Below, piece by piece: positions 51,688 to 59,591 of a stretch of 64,000 nucleotides of DNA; the stretch's first letter is position 1; every line of letters starts with the position of its first letter. A program made the translations under genes and the position numbers. The stretch covers positions 124,001 to 188,000 of the forward strand of contig CAZUDV010000002.1 in the NCBI GenBank assembly GCA_964619555.1, given 5' to 3'. A model generated the notes under the pieces. That model was not told where the DNA came from and did no database searches. It worked only from the letters and a program-made list of their open reading frames with translations. The stretch is from JAGOPY01 sp964619555. GTDB lineage: Bacteria; Bacteroidota; Bacteroidia; Bacteroidales; JAGOPY01.

Positions 51688-52832
51688 AACAATTTGCCGC
51701 ATATGGTTTAAGGATTCTGATTCTGACGACAGTTTTAGCCGGTTGTAACAGGAATGACGACATCGAGCTCATCCCGGCATTCAGGCCGACTCCGTATGAA
51801 ATGACCATCCCTTTCGGGTTTCCAACCAAGTTGAATATCCCGGAGGATAACCCTTTGACGGTTGAAGGAATTGAACTGGGAAGATACTTGTTTTACGATG
51901 GAAGGGTCTCTGGTCATGTTGAACCGGAAAAACAAATGAGCTGTGCAACTTGCCACCTGCAGGAAAATGCCTTTGAATGTGGCATCGATCATCCAAGATT
52001 CTTAGAAGGAAAGACTTTCGGGGTTACCGGAATTCCAACGCCTCATTTCATGCTGCCACTTATCAACCTGGTATGGAACCATAACGGATACCTTTGGAAC
52101 GGATATGTGAGTTCGGATAATCCGGATCCTCTTATTCGTAACATAGAAGCGCTAACATACTTGAGCATCATTGCGCCACATGAAATGCACAGCGATACAC
52201 TGAGCGCTGTAAATGCCATCGGATCGGTGCCCAGGTACAGGGAATTGTTCAAAAAAGCATTTGGCTCGGAGGATGTGACCATTGACCGGATGGGTAAAGC
52301 GATTGCCCAGTTCATCCGAACCCTGGTCTCTTCGAATTCCCGGTTTGATCAATATTTGAGGGGAGAAATCCAGCTAACCCCTGCCGAGGTGAGTGGATAT
52401 GTTCTTTTTGTCACCGAAGAGGGAGCCGATTGTTTTCATTGTCACGGGGGATCCGGTAATCCGATGTTTACCACACATCTATTTTACAATAACGCCAAGG
52501 ATTCTGTGTTTGACGATCCCCGCGACCGGTTTGGCGTGACCGGCGATCCAATGATGCGTGGAGCTTACCGGGCCCCTTCATTGCGAAATATAGCCCTGAC
52601 CGCTCCTTACATGCACGATGGCCGGTTTAAAACACTCGATGAAGTAATTGACTTTTATTCAGGTGAACTGGTCTATTCCCCATATGTTGATCCCCTGATG
52701 CATTACATCAGCTATGGCGGCACTCAATTGACCGCACAGGAAAAAGCAAACCTGAAAGCGTTCCTGCTTGCACTTACGGATGAAGATTTTGTAAAGAATC
52801 CTGCCTTTTCCAGACCTGAAAACATGCCATGA
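51684..52832 (+). CDS. MauG/MbnH-type di-haem cytochrome c peroxidase-family protein
   Basis: A 382-residue lipoprotein (LAGC, Cys21) with two haem c attachment sites: CATCH at 87-91 and CFHCH at 250-254. The fold follows the cytochrome c peroxidase/MauG layout, with GIELGRYLFYDGRVSG upstream of the first haem and the late PYMHDGRFKTLDEVIDFYSG. In MbnH these haems drive the oxidation of a partner Trp rather than removing peroxide. The MbnP gene right before it, with a four-base overlap, supports the MbnH assignment over a plain peroxidase. The paired arrangement is diagnostic; the chemistry here is inferred. Confidence 0.85.
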   Translation: MKQFAAYGLRILILTTVLAGCNRNDDIELIPAFRPTPYEMTIPFGFPTKLNIPEDNPLTVEGIELGRYLFYDGRVSGHVEPEKQMSCATCHLQENAFECGIDHPRFLEGKTFGVTGIPTPHFMLPLINLVWNHNGYLWNGYVSSDNPDPLIRNIEALTYLSIIAPHEMHSDTLSAVNAIGSVPRYRELFKKAFGSEDVTIDRMGKAIAQFIRTLVSSNSRFDQYLRGEIQLTPAEVSGYVLFVTEEGADCFHCHGGSGNPMFTTHLFYNNAKDSVFDDPRDRFGVTGDPMMRGAYRAPSLRNIALTAPYMHDGRFKTLDEVIDFYSGELVYSPYVDPLMHYISYGGTQLTAQEKANLKAFLLALTDEDFVKNPAFSRPENMP

Positions 52833-52893
52833 ACAAAAACCTGCCAGGTCCAACCATGTTGTCCCTGTCAGGTTATATGATTATTCTGACAGC

Positions 52894-52908
52894 ATCGCCC
52901 TAGGCGAT
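52894..52908 (+). terminator. Possible terminator hairpin after the copper operon
   Basis: A perfect 6-base stem ATCGCC/GGCGAT with a 3-base loop, 61 bases after the di-haem gene stop and just past the convergent oligopeptidase. Only a short pyrimidine stretch (CTTTC) follows, so it is a weak candidate. Confidence 0.35.
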
Positions 52909-52922
52909 CTTTCATCGGCAAA

Positions 52923-55043
52923 TCATTGGTAGATCGGCGTCACACCCAGGTTCTTCATCACGAAGGCCCAAAGATCGCTGTATTCCTCGATGATCATAGC
53001 AGTCGGCATGCCTGCACCGTGGCCTGCTTTCGTCTGGATCCGGATCATCAACGGTTTGGTGCTGGCCTTGTTCTCCTGCAATGTGGCTATGTATTTAAAG
53101 GAATGCGCCGGTACCACACGGTCATCATGATCGGCCGTGGTGACCAGTACGGCCGGGTATTTCACATCTTTTTTAATGGAATGCAATGGTGAATACTTGT
53201 ACAAATACTCGAACATTTCCCTGGAATCTTCGCTGGTACCGTAATCCACCGCCCAGTATTTCCCTATGGTGAATTTATGGTAACGGAGCATATCCATGAC
53301 CCCGACCTGTGGCAAGGCAGCGCCAAACAGCTCCGGTCTCTGGTTAAGCACGGCTCCCACCAGTAAGCCTCCATTGGACCCACCCTGTATGGCAATCTTT
53401 CCTGCACTGGTGTATTTATTGGCTATCAGGTATTCTGCCGCCGTGATGAAATCGTCAAATACATTTTGCTTGTTCATCTTGGTCCCTGCCTGGTGCCATT
53501 CTTCACCGTATTCACCGCCTCCCCTGAGGTTGGCCAGGGCAAATACAAATCCGTTTTCCAGAAGGATCAACCGGCTTATGCTGAATGAAGGGGTCAGGCT
53601 TACATTGAACCCACCGTAACCGTATAGAAGGGTCGGGTTCTTTCCGTTCATTTCCAGTCCTTTTTTATGTACGATGAACATCGGAACCCTGGTCCCGTCT
53701 TTGGAAGTATAGAAGACCTGCTTTGTCTCGTAAAGACTTGGATCAAAATCGATCGCTGACCGGCTGTATTCTTCCGATTGGTTGTTCTTCACATCGTACT
53801 TATAAATAATGGAAGGAGTTGTGAATGAAGTGACCGTATAAAAGGTCAGTGTATCGGTCATTTTGCCTCCAAATCCACCAATGGTTCCCAGGATCGGAAT
53901 ATCCAGGTCGTACAGGAAATTGCCTTGCAGATCGTATGCCTGCACAATATCATGGGCATCTTTCATATAACCGGCAATGATCTTGCCGCCTATCACTGAA
54001 ACACTGGTCAAAACTTCGCTTTTTTCGGGGATGATGGTTTTCCAGTTCTCCCTGGACGGATTATTCAGGTCGATGGAAATGACCTGGTACTTGGGTGCGC
54101 CTTCATCGGTCATGACATAAATGGTCCCTTCCATGTGGGCGACCGGCGAAAAATTATAATCGAAATAATCCACCAGTTTAATGAAAGGCTTTCCTTCTTC
54201 AGCTGCCTTACGGAAATAAAGCTGGTTACCCTTGGTTGACTCGGCAACGGAGAGAAATAAGATCTGCTTGTCTTCCGATACATAAGCCCCGAAACTCCAT
54301 TCCGGATGGGCCGGATCTTCATAAATCAGTTTATCGTTTTCCTGCTTATCCCCTATCCGGTGATAATAAACCTTGTTGTTAAGGTTTTGCCCTGACAACT
54401 CATCCCCTTTGACGGGTTCAGGATAACGGCTATAGAAAAAACCATCTCCGTACCATGACATACCCGAAAATTTGATCCATTTCAGGTGGTCTTCCAGAAG
54501 GCTCAGGTCCTGCGCATTCATTACATAATATTCGTTCCAGTCCGATCCACCGTGGGAAATGCCGTAACCAATGTAGCGGCCGTCATCGGACGGGGAAAAA
54601 TTCGTCAGTGCGACCGTTCCGTCCTCTGAAAAGGAATTTGGATCCAGTACCATCCGCTCTTCGCCTTCCAGGGTTTCTTTGGAATAAACTACATATTGAT
54701 TCTGCAGGCCATTGTTCCGGTAATAGTAATACCGTCCGCCTTCTTTATATGGGGCCGTTACCTTTGGGTAATCCCAGATCTTTGTCAGCCTTTCCTTGAT
54801 CTTATCCCGGAACGGAATTGCATTCAGGTAAGCAAAAGTCACTTCATTCTGAGCTTTTACCCAGGCCGAAGTCTGAGCAGAGGTATCATCTTCCAGCCAG
54901 CGGTAAGGATCGCTCACTTGAATACCAAAATAATCATCCACCTGGTCAACCTTATCAGTGACCGGATATTCAATCTTCTGTTGCTGACAGGAAATCATCA
55001 GTGCCATTATTATTCCCATTGCCGGGAGCAGTTTGTTTTTCAT
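52923..55043 (-). CDS. Prolyl oligopeptidase (S9A) lipoprotein
   Basis: A 706-residue serine peptidase that cuts short peptides after proline. It has a lipobox MISC (Cys19), so it is probably periplasmic or on the outer membrane, unlike the usual cytosolic enzyme. A seven-bladed beta-propeller covers about 80-420; the alpha/beta hydrolase domain follows with GYGGFNVSLTP, NLRGGGEYGEEWHQAG, the nucleophile in IQGGSNGGLLVG, the Asp in DHDDRVVPAHSFKY and the His in GHGAGMP. Residues around WLEDDTSAQTSAWVKAQNEV match the S9A N-terminus. A TAAATTTG element lies about 60 bases upstream of its start. Confidence 0.93.
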   Translation of the reverse strand: MKNKLLPAMGIIMALMISCQQQKIEYPVTDKVDQVDDYFGIQVSDPYRWLEDDTSAQTSAWVKAQNEVTFAYLNAIPFRDKIKERLTKIWDYPKVTAPYKEGGRYYYYRNNGLQNQYVVYSKETLEGEERMVLDPNSFSEDGTVALTNFSPSDDGRYIGYGISHGGSDWNEYYVMNAQDLSLLEDHLKWIKFSGMSWYGDGFFYSRYPEPVKGDELSGQNLNNKVYYHRIGDKQENDKLIYEDPAHPEWSFGAYVSEDKQILFLSVAESTKGNQLYFRKAAEEGKPFIKLVDYFDYNFSPVAHMEGTIYVMTDEGAPKYQVISIDLNNPSRENWKTIIPEKSEVLTSVSVIGGKIIAGYMKDAHDIVQAYDLQGNFLYDLDIPILGTIGGFGGKMTDTLTFYTVTSFTTPSIIYKYDVKNNQSEEYSRSAIDFDPSLYETKQVFYTSKDGTRVPMFIVHKKGLEMNGKNPTLLYGYGGFNVSLTPSFSISRLILLENGFVFALANLRGGGEYGEEWHQAGTKMNKQNVFDDFITAAEYLIANKYTSAGKIAIQGGSNGGLLVGAVLNQRPELFGAALPQVGVMDMLRYHKFTIGKYWAVDYGTSEDSREMFEYLYKYSPLHSIKKDVKYPAVLVTTADHDDRVVPAHSFKYIATLQENKASTKPLMIRIQTKAGHGAGMPTAMIIEEYSDLWAFVMKNLGVTPIYQ

Positions 55044-55103
55044 ATTAGAGATGTTTAATTAATAAAAAATAGGAAAAATTGTTCAGGTTCATTGCCAGAT
55101 GGG

Positions 55104-55111
55104 CAAATTTA
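55104..55111 (-). promoter_or_regulatory. -7 promoter element for the oligopeptidase (TAAATTTG)
   Basis: Exact TAnnTTTG match on the minus strand, 60 bases before the ATG at 55043. Confidence 0.4.
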
Positions 55112-55167
55112 ACCAATTTTGGACGGATTCTGTATTTCATTTTACAAACTGAAGTTTTCGCATTACC

Positions 55168-56070
55168 ATGAACAAAAAACTTAAAAGCCAGAAAATATTT
55201 CGGATTGATCATATCCCGGGTTCAGTGTTACCGGATGTTGAGCATTATGGGATCCTGCAATCCCAGGAGGAATATGATGAAAACGGAAACCTCACCCTGG
55301 AAATCGGTTACACCAGGGATGGAGAAGTTGCGGATAAAAGCTCTTACCAATACAACAACGACGGAATGCTTGTCGAATCCCTGATTTTTGGCGAGGATGA
55401 TGAGATCCTTGAACGGAACGAGATATTCAGGGACAAGGATAGCAGGTTGGTGCGGGAAGTGGTCCATTACCTGGACGGTTCCGCCGACATCCGGACCTTT
55501 TTCTATGATTCGGCAGGCAACCTTACGGGAATGGAGGTAAAAGATGATGAAGATGAGCCGGACTATTCGGAAAATTACTATTACCTGGAAGGAAAACTGG
55601 TGAGAACAGAGCGGTTCGATGAAGAAGGCGAGATCATTTTCTATCAGGAGGATACAATAGACGATGGCAGGATGGTACAGCGCAAAATATGGTCATCGGA
55701 AGATGAAGAGCCCTATACCCTGATCACGGAATACAATGAGAGGGGCAACCGTGAACAGGAGACACGTTTCGACCGCAATGACAAGATCATGGAACGGAAT
55801 ACCTGGGAAGAAAACGAACAAGGGCTTATTGTCCGGATTGTCGAGGAAAACCGGTTGAAAAAGAATACGACCGAGATTACTTACGATGAATCTGGCAGGG
55901 TGATCCACCAAAAGGAGACGGATCTCCATGGGCAGCTTAACCATGAGGTTTTCAGGTCATATGACGAAGATGGCCTCCTGCACATCGTCACTGCTGAAAT
56001 TACCAATAAAAATACCGGCGACAAAAGAGCTTATTCGCTTGTTCACCGGTATGAATTTTACGACCGGTGA
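55168..56070 (+). CDS. YD-repeat-like acidic protein, cytoplasmic, function unknown
   Basis: A 300-residue protein with no signal peptide and many short repeats of the YD/RHS or MORN type, each about 20-25 residues: YDENGNLTLEIGYTRDGEV, then SYQYNNDGMLVESLIFGEDD, TFFYDSAGNLTGMEVK, YYLEGKLVRTERFDEEGEI and TYDESGRVIHQKETDLHGQL. The repeat core is an aromatic followed by D-x-x-G. The content of Asp and Glu is very high. RHS proteins use such repeats as beta-strand shells, but this one is short and lacks a toxin domain. It converges with the NifX-like gene one base away. Confidence 0.6.
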   Translation: MNKKLKSQKIFRIDHIPGSVLPDVEHYGILQSQEEYDENGNLTLEIGYTRDGEVADKSSYQYNNDGMLVESLIFGEDDEILERNEIFRDKDSRLVREVVHYLDGSADIRTFFYDSAGNLTGMEVKDDEDEPDYSENYYYLEGKLVRTERFDEEGEIIFYQEDTIDDGRMVQRKIWSSEDEEPYTLITEYNERGNREQETRFDRNDKIMERNTWEENEQGLIVRIVEENRLKKNTTEITYDESGRVIHQKETDLHGQLNHEVFRSYDEDGLLHIVTAEITNKNTGDKRAYSLVHRYEFYDR

Positions 56071-56445
56071 TCAATTCTCGTGGCCATGCCCATGATGATG
56101 TTCATGGTGCTGGCATATTTCACCGTTATCTTCTATTTTCCCTTCAGCATAAAGCTGCACATTTTCACGGGCATCCCCTGAGCAACCTCTGACCACCTGA
56201 ATACCGGCAGCATTAAGGACATGGATGGCACCCATTCCTATTCCCCCAGCCAGCATGATTTCCACGCCCTGGTTGGCCAGGTCTCTAGCTATATTCGATT
56301 TGCAGCCGCATCCGTTAACTGATTTAAGGTATTGGCTTTGTACCACTTTTTTATCCTCATTCAGTTCAAATATTGCATAATATTCACAATGTCCGAAATG
56401 ATCGTCAATCTGACCATTTTCCCTGACAGGAACAGCTATTTTCAT
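56071..56445 (-). CDS. NifX/NafY-like (dinitrogenase Fe-Mo cofactor) domain protein with His-rich tail
   Basis: A 124-residue protein of the Nitro_FeMo-Co family. Typical residues are KIAVPVRENGQIDDHFGHCE at the start, then the SVNGCGCKSNIARDLANQGV stretch with three Cys-type positions, VEIMLAGGIGMGAIHVLNAA and VVRGCSGDAREN. The C-terminus CQHHEHHHGHGHEN is a metal-binding His run. The family is widespread outside nitrogen fixation as small metal- or cofactor-binding proteins in anaerobes. It is the last gene of a five-gene operon, overlapping the DUF5320-like gene by four bases. Confidence 0.82.
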   Translation of the reverse strand: MKIAVPVRENGQIDDHFGHCEYYAIFELNEDKKVVQSQYLKSVNGCGCKSNIARDLANQGVEIMLAGGIGMGAIHVLNAAGIQVVRGCSGDARENVQLYAEGKIEDNGEICQHHEHHHGHGHEN

Positions 56446-56645
56446 TTTTTATTTTTCTTTTTAGACTCGTAATATTTCAATCTTTTTCCATTACCAGGAC
56501 CGCCCCCGGATTGGCGGCGCTTTGCTTCGCCAATCCCGAGGGTGCCTTCTTCTCCTTTTTCATTTTCAGGTCTTCGGCACTTGCCTAATTTTCTTCCAGT
56601 CCTGGGGCCTGCACCATCTGGACCGGTATGATCCAATCCAGGCAT
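56442..56645 (-). CDS. DUF5320-like small protein
   Basis: A 67-residue protein beginning MPGLDHTGPDGAGPRTGRKL, the Gly/Pro-rich signature of the DUF5320 family (typical form MPGxDxTGPxGxGPxTGxxxG), and ending in a Lys-rich tail. The family is usually coded beside NifX-like proteins, as here. Function is unknown. The stop codon overlaps the NifX-like start by four bases, and it lies 39 bases after the peroxiredoxin. Confidence 0.72.
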   Translation of the reverse strand: MPGLDHTGPDGAGPRTGRKLGKCRRPENEKGEEGTLGIGEAKRRQSGGGPGNGKRLKYYESKKKNKK

Positions 56646-56684
56646 CTTCTTCGTGATTTTGGATTAATAACGGTTTAAATTCAA

Positions 56685-57401
56685 TTATTTGACCAGCACT
56701 TTCTTTTCCACCTCTTCTTTGCTGATTGGTTTGGTGCAGAAAAACCAATCGTAACATTTCATATTTTCACGGTTTTCCATTCTTTCCTTTGCTACCCCGC
56801 ATGAACCGGCCGTCGGAACGATCACATCGTCTCCCGGTCTCCAGTCTGCCGGAGTGGCAATTGAGAAGGCATCGGCTGCCTGCATTGCGATCAGGGCACG
56901 ATACAACTCATCGAAATTCCGGCCCAGGCTTAACGGGTAATAGATAATAGCCCTGATTATTCCTTTGGGATCGATATAAAATACGGCCCGAACAGCCTTC
57001 GTAGAACTTTCTCCCGGTTGGATCATGCCGTATTTCTTCGCAACTTCCATCGTGATATCCTCGATCAGCGGAAAGGTCACCTCTATGTTTTTCATTCCAT
57101 TGTATTCGATTTTTTCCTTGATGGTGCGAAGCCACGCGATATGGCTGTATAGACCATCCACCGATAATCCCACCAGTTTGCAATTGGCCTCATTAAATTG
57201 CTTCTCCATGTTTGCAAATGTCATGAACTCGGATGTACAAACCGGCGTAAAATCGGCCGGATGACTGAAGAGGATTACCCAACTTCCTTTGTAATCCTCA
57301 GGAAAATTAATGATTCCCTGAGTCGTTACTGCCTGAAATGACGGAGCCATTTCACCAATTCTCGGCATAGCGACGATGCCCTGTGCTTGTTGATTTTCCA
57401 T
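56685..57401 (-). CDS. Peroxiredoxin (Prx6/archaeal 1-Cys type)
   Basis: A 238-residue AhpC/TSA-family peroxiredoxin that reduces hydrogen peroxide and organic peroxides. The peroxidatic cysteine is Cys55 in SHPADFTPVCTSEF. ENIDPKG-like FYIDPKGIIRAIIYYPLSLG and the C-terminal KCYDWFFCTKPI with two further cysteines match the Prx6 group known from archaea, where these Cys take part in the thiol cycle. It lies 18 bases after the DUF134 gene and upstream of the DUF5320 and NifX genes. Confidence 0.92.
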   Translation of the reverse strand: MENQQAQGIVAMPRIGEMAPSFQAVTTQGIINFPEDYKGSWVILFSHPADFTPVCTSEFMTFANMEKQFNEANCKLVGLSVDGLYSHIAWLRTIKEKIEYNGMKNIEVTFPLIEDITMEVAKKYGMIQPGESSTKAVRAVFYIDPKGIIRAIIYYPLSLGRNFDELYRALIAMQAADAFSIATPADWRPGDDVIVPTAGSCGVAKERMENRENMKCYDWFFCTKPISKEEVEKKVLVK

Positions 57402-57419
57402 TGTAATTAATTTGTGTTT

Positions 57420-57836
57420 TTATTTTAAAGATTGATTTATATTAATTAGTTCATTTTCACCAAATGAACTACAATTCTTACATCGGGTGTGATTTTCAAG
57501 GCCTTCAATCAGCTTGAAACATTTTTTACATTTGTACCATTGCTTTTCAAACTGGACATTCCCCCCTTCGATCTCAATCGAAGCACATTCTGCAAATGCT
57601 CTTGCTATCTTTTTCAGCGCCCGGTTGTATATCCTGGTAAAGGTCGGCCTCGAAATATTCATCCTCTCAGCTGCAATATCCTGGTGTAGATTCTGATAAT
57701 TAACCAGGTTCAAGCTTTCATATTCATCATATTGCAGTTTTATAGCCGGAATATCGCATAATGGCATTCCGAACGGTTTGAAACCGGCCATCCGGGGAGG
57801 ATTTTTCAACTTTCGGCTCCTGACGGGTCTAGGCAT
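57420..57836 (-). CDS. DUF134 putative DNA-binding regulator
   Basis: A 138-residue protein of the DUF134 family, which has a sigma-70-region-4-like helix-turn-helix and in many anaerobes is coded beside NifX-like proteins. Typical motifs are MPRPVRSRKLKNPPRMAGFK at the start, LQYDEYESLNLVNYQNLHQD (DEYESL family hallmark), and the helix-turn-helix AAERMNISRPTFTRIYNRAL. A C-terminal zinc-ribbon-like C-x2-C ... C-x2-C (WYKCKKCF, HTRCKNCSSF) follows. It is a likely regulator of this operon; the DNA target could be the inverted repeat ahead of the first gene. It overlaps the preceding gene by eight bases. Confidence 0.8.
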   Translation of the reverse strand: MPRPVRSRKLKNPPRMAGFKPFGMPLCDIPAIKLQYDEYESLNLVNYQNLHQDIAAERMNISRPTFTRIYNRALKKIARAFAECASIEIEGGNVQFEKQWYKCKKCFKLIEGLENHTRCKNCSSFGENELININQSLK

Positions 57837-58071
57837 GGCCGTTCTTTTTAAATATATTCCGGATATCCGGATAAACCAGAAAAAGGAAAAAAGCAGCTGA
57901 AATTACCAGGATAATCTTCCCTATTATACAGTATTTCCCGCAGTAATAATCATCCCCGAATCCCAGAAGGCAGGTAGAACATCCTAAAAGGACCATGACC
58001 AGATAATCGAAAAGAAATATCAATGGCAGGTAAATACAAAACTTAATCCAGAGTGCAGCTTTCATGTGCAA
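57829..58071 (-). CDS. Small Cys-rich membrane protein, function unknown
   Basis: An 80-residue protein with two transmembrane helices (about 7-28 and 50-68). Between them lies a Cys-containing loop, LGCSTCLLGFGDDYYCGKYC, with the spacing C-x2-C and C-x3-C, a possible metal or disulfide site. No family was recognised. It is the first gene of the DUF134-peroxiredoxin-DUF5320-NifX operon, with its stop overlapping the DUF134 start by eight bases. ATG 58065 (third codon) is an alternative start. Confidence 0.6.
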   Translation of the reverse strand: MHMKAALWIKFCIYLPLIFLFDYLVMVLLGCSTCLLGFGDDYYCGKYCIIGKIILVISAAFFLFLVYPDIRNIFKKNGHA

Positions 58072-58082
58072 CTATTTTTTTA

Positions 58083-58113
58083 CAAATATAATGAACGTAG
58101 GTTCATAATACAA
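58083..58113 (-). promoter_or_regulatory. Promoter of the DUF134/peroxiredoxin/NifX operon (TTG-N20-TATATTTG)
   Basis: On the minus strand a TTG (58111-58113) is followed after 20 bases by TATATTTG (58083-58090), a good match to the Bacteroidota TTG-N19-TAnnTTTG promoter. The start codon lies 11 bases after the -7 element, so the leader is very short. Confidence 0.65.
58091..58106. promoter_or_regulatory. Perfect inverted repeat operator candidate (ATGAAC-N4-GTTCAT)
   Basis: A perfect 6-4-6 palindrome fills the space between the -33 and -7 elements of the operon promoter and touches the -7. A protein bound here would block RNA polymerase, so it is a likely repressor site. The DUF134 gene in the operon codes for a candidate binder. 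Confidence 0.6.
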
Positions 58114-58130
58114 AGAAAATTTTTATTTTT

Positions 58131-59462
58131 TTACCGGATAACGACCTTCCTTTTCCACCTGCCATTTAAATAATAACCATAAGATAATCCAAGGCCTATG
58201 ATCCAGGCAATGGGTATCGCCCACCAGATGCCTGCCGGACCGAAATGTTCCGACATGTAATAACCGAGAGGTATCCGTACCACCCATAAAGCGAAGAATG
58301 TGATCAACATGGGAATGAAAGTATCGCCCGCTCCCCTCATTACTCCCCCGACTACGAACATGGTCGAAAAGAAAATATAAAAGCCGGTTACAATTCTCAA
58401 ATACTGATCCCCGATCCTCACCACTGACTCATCATCGGTAAACAGTCTCATGATCGAATCCCCGAAAAATATACAAAGCAATGACATGAAGATGGAAATG
58501 GCAGCGGTCATATAAAAGGTGGAAATCAAACCGTTCCTGACCCTTTCAGGTTTTCTTGCACCCAGGTTCTGGCCGACAAAAGTAGACAGGGCCATGGCGA
58601 AATTCATGGCCGGCATTCCAGCAAAGGAATCAATCCGGAAAACCACGCTGAAAGCAGCCGTCGTGTTGGTGCCGAACCGGTTCACCAGCCAGTACATGGC
58701 CATCATGCTCAGTGCCACAAATGCCTGTTGAAATCCAACCGGGAACCCTATCCTCACACTTTTTTTGAGGATGGCCCGGTCGAATTCCATTTTCAGCCAA
58801 TGGAATCTTACGATCTCATGCTTCCGGTTCAAATAAATCACAGCCCAGATGAACGCGACCGCCTGGGAAATGACAGTCGCAAAAGCAGCCCCTTTGACCC
58901 CCCACTGGAAGGTTATCACAAACAGCAATGCCAGAATAATATTCAAAACGGTGGATATGATCAGGAAGTAAAGCGGAGTCTTCGAATCTCCCAGTCCTCT
59001 CAGTATAGCGCTGATACTGTTAAAGCCAAAGAAAAAGATCGTGCCGGTCATGTAGGCATCAAAATAATCTTCGGCATAAGGCAGTATATCATCCGGTAAT
59101 TTTATCAGCTTAAAAATTGGCTCACTTATCAGGATCCCGATAAAGGTCACGACAATAGCAGTAAAAAACATGAAAATGTGCAGCGTGTCGATGGTTCGCT
59201 TGACATTTCGCAAATCTTTTGCGCCAAAATACTGGGCGATGATAATGGTTGCCCCGATGGATATCCCTATCACAAGTGAAATCAGTGTGAAAATGAATGG
59301 GAAGGAGGCACCCACTGCTGCCAGGGCCTGTTTGCCGATATACTGGCCCACTACTACACTATCGATGATATTGTATAGCTGCTGGAAAACATTACCAACC
59401 AACATCGGGATGGCAAACTGAAAGATCAGTTTGCTCTCTTTTCCAACACTTAAATCCTTCAT
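58131..59462 (-). CDS. MATE-family efflux transporter
   Basis: A 443-residue inner-membrane antiporter of the multidrug and toxic compound extrusion family, with twelve transmembrane helices in two similar halves. The first half has FQFAIPMLVGNVFQQLYNII and DSVVVGQYIGKQALAAVGAS; the second has VGFQQAFVALSMMAMYWLVN and the GVMRGAGDTFIPMLITFFAL motif. It exports drugs or metabolites using Na+ or proton gradients; the substrate is unknown. A TATTTTTG promoter element lies 46 bases upstream. Confidence 0.92.
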   Translation of the reverse strand: MKDLSVGKESKLIFQFAIPMLVGNVFQQLYNIIDSVVVGQYIGKQALAAVGASFPFIFTLISLVIGISIGATIIIAQYFGAKDLRNVKRTIDTLHIFMFFTAIVVTFIGILISEPIFKLIKLPDDILPYAEDYFDAYMTGTIFFFGFNSISAILRGLGDSKTPLYFLIISTVLNIILALLFVITFQWGVKGAAFATVISQAVAFIWAVIYLNRKHEIVRFHWLKMEFDRAILKKSVRIGFPVGFQQAFVALSMMAMYWLVNRFGTNTTAAFSVVFRIDSFAGMPAMNFAMALSTFVGQNLGARKPERVRNGLISTFYMTAAISIFMSLLCIFFGDSIMRLFTDDESVVRIGDQYLRIVTGFYIFFSTMFVVGGVMRGAGDTFIPMLITFFALWVVRIPLGYYMSEHFGPAGIWWAIPIAWIIGLGLSYGYYLNGRWKRKVVIR

Positions 59463-59508
59463 TTGAAACCGAATATGTATCTCATAGTGAGGAATGCCGA
59501 ACGGTGAT

Positions 59509-59516
59509 CAAAAATA
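59509..59516 (-). promoter_or_regulatory. -7 promoter element for the MATE gene (TATTTTTG)
   Basis: Exact TAnnTTTG match on the minus strand, 46 bases before the ATG at 59462; divergent from the rnpB promoter 61 bases away. Confidence 0.45.
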
Positions 59517-59577
59517 GCATTTCTTTCCTTTACTGATGAACCGCTCCTCTTTAAAGGCATATCTGGCAATAATGTCG

Positions 59578-59585
59578 TATCTTTG
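59578..59585 (+). promoter_or_regulatory. -7 promoter element for rnpB (TATCTTTG)
   Basis: Exact TAnnTTTG match followed by CAGCC, ending about 7 bases before the expected 5' end of RNase P RNA. Confidence 0.65.
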
Positions 59586-59591
59586 CAGCCT

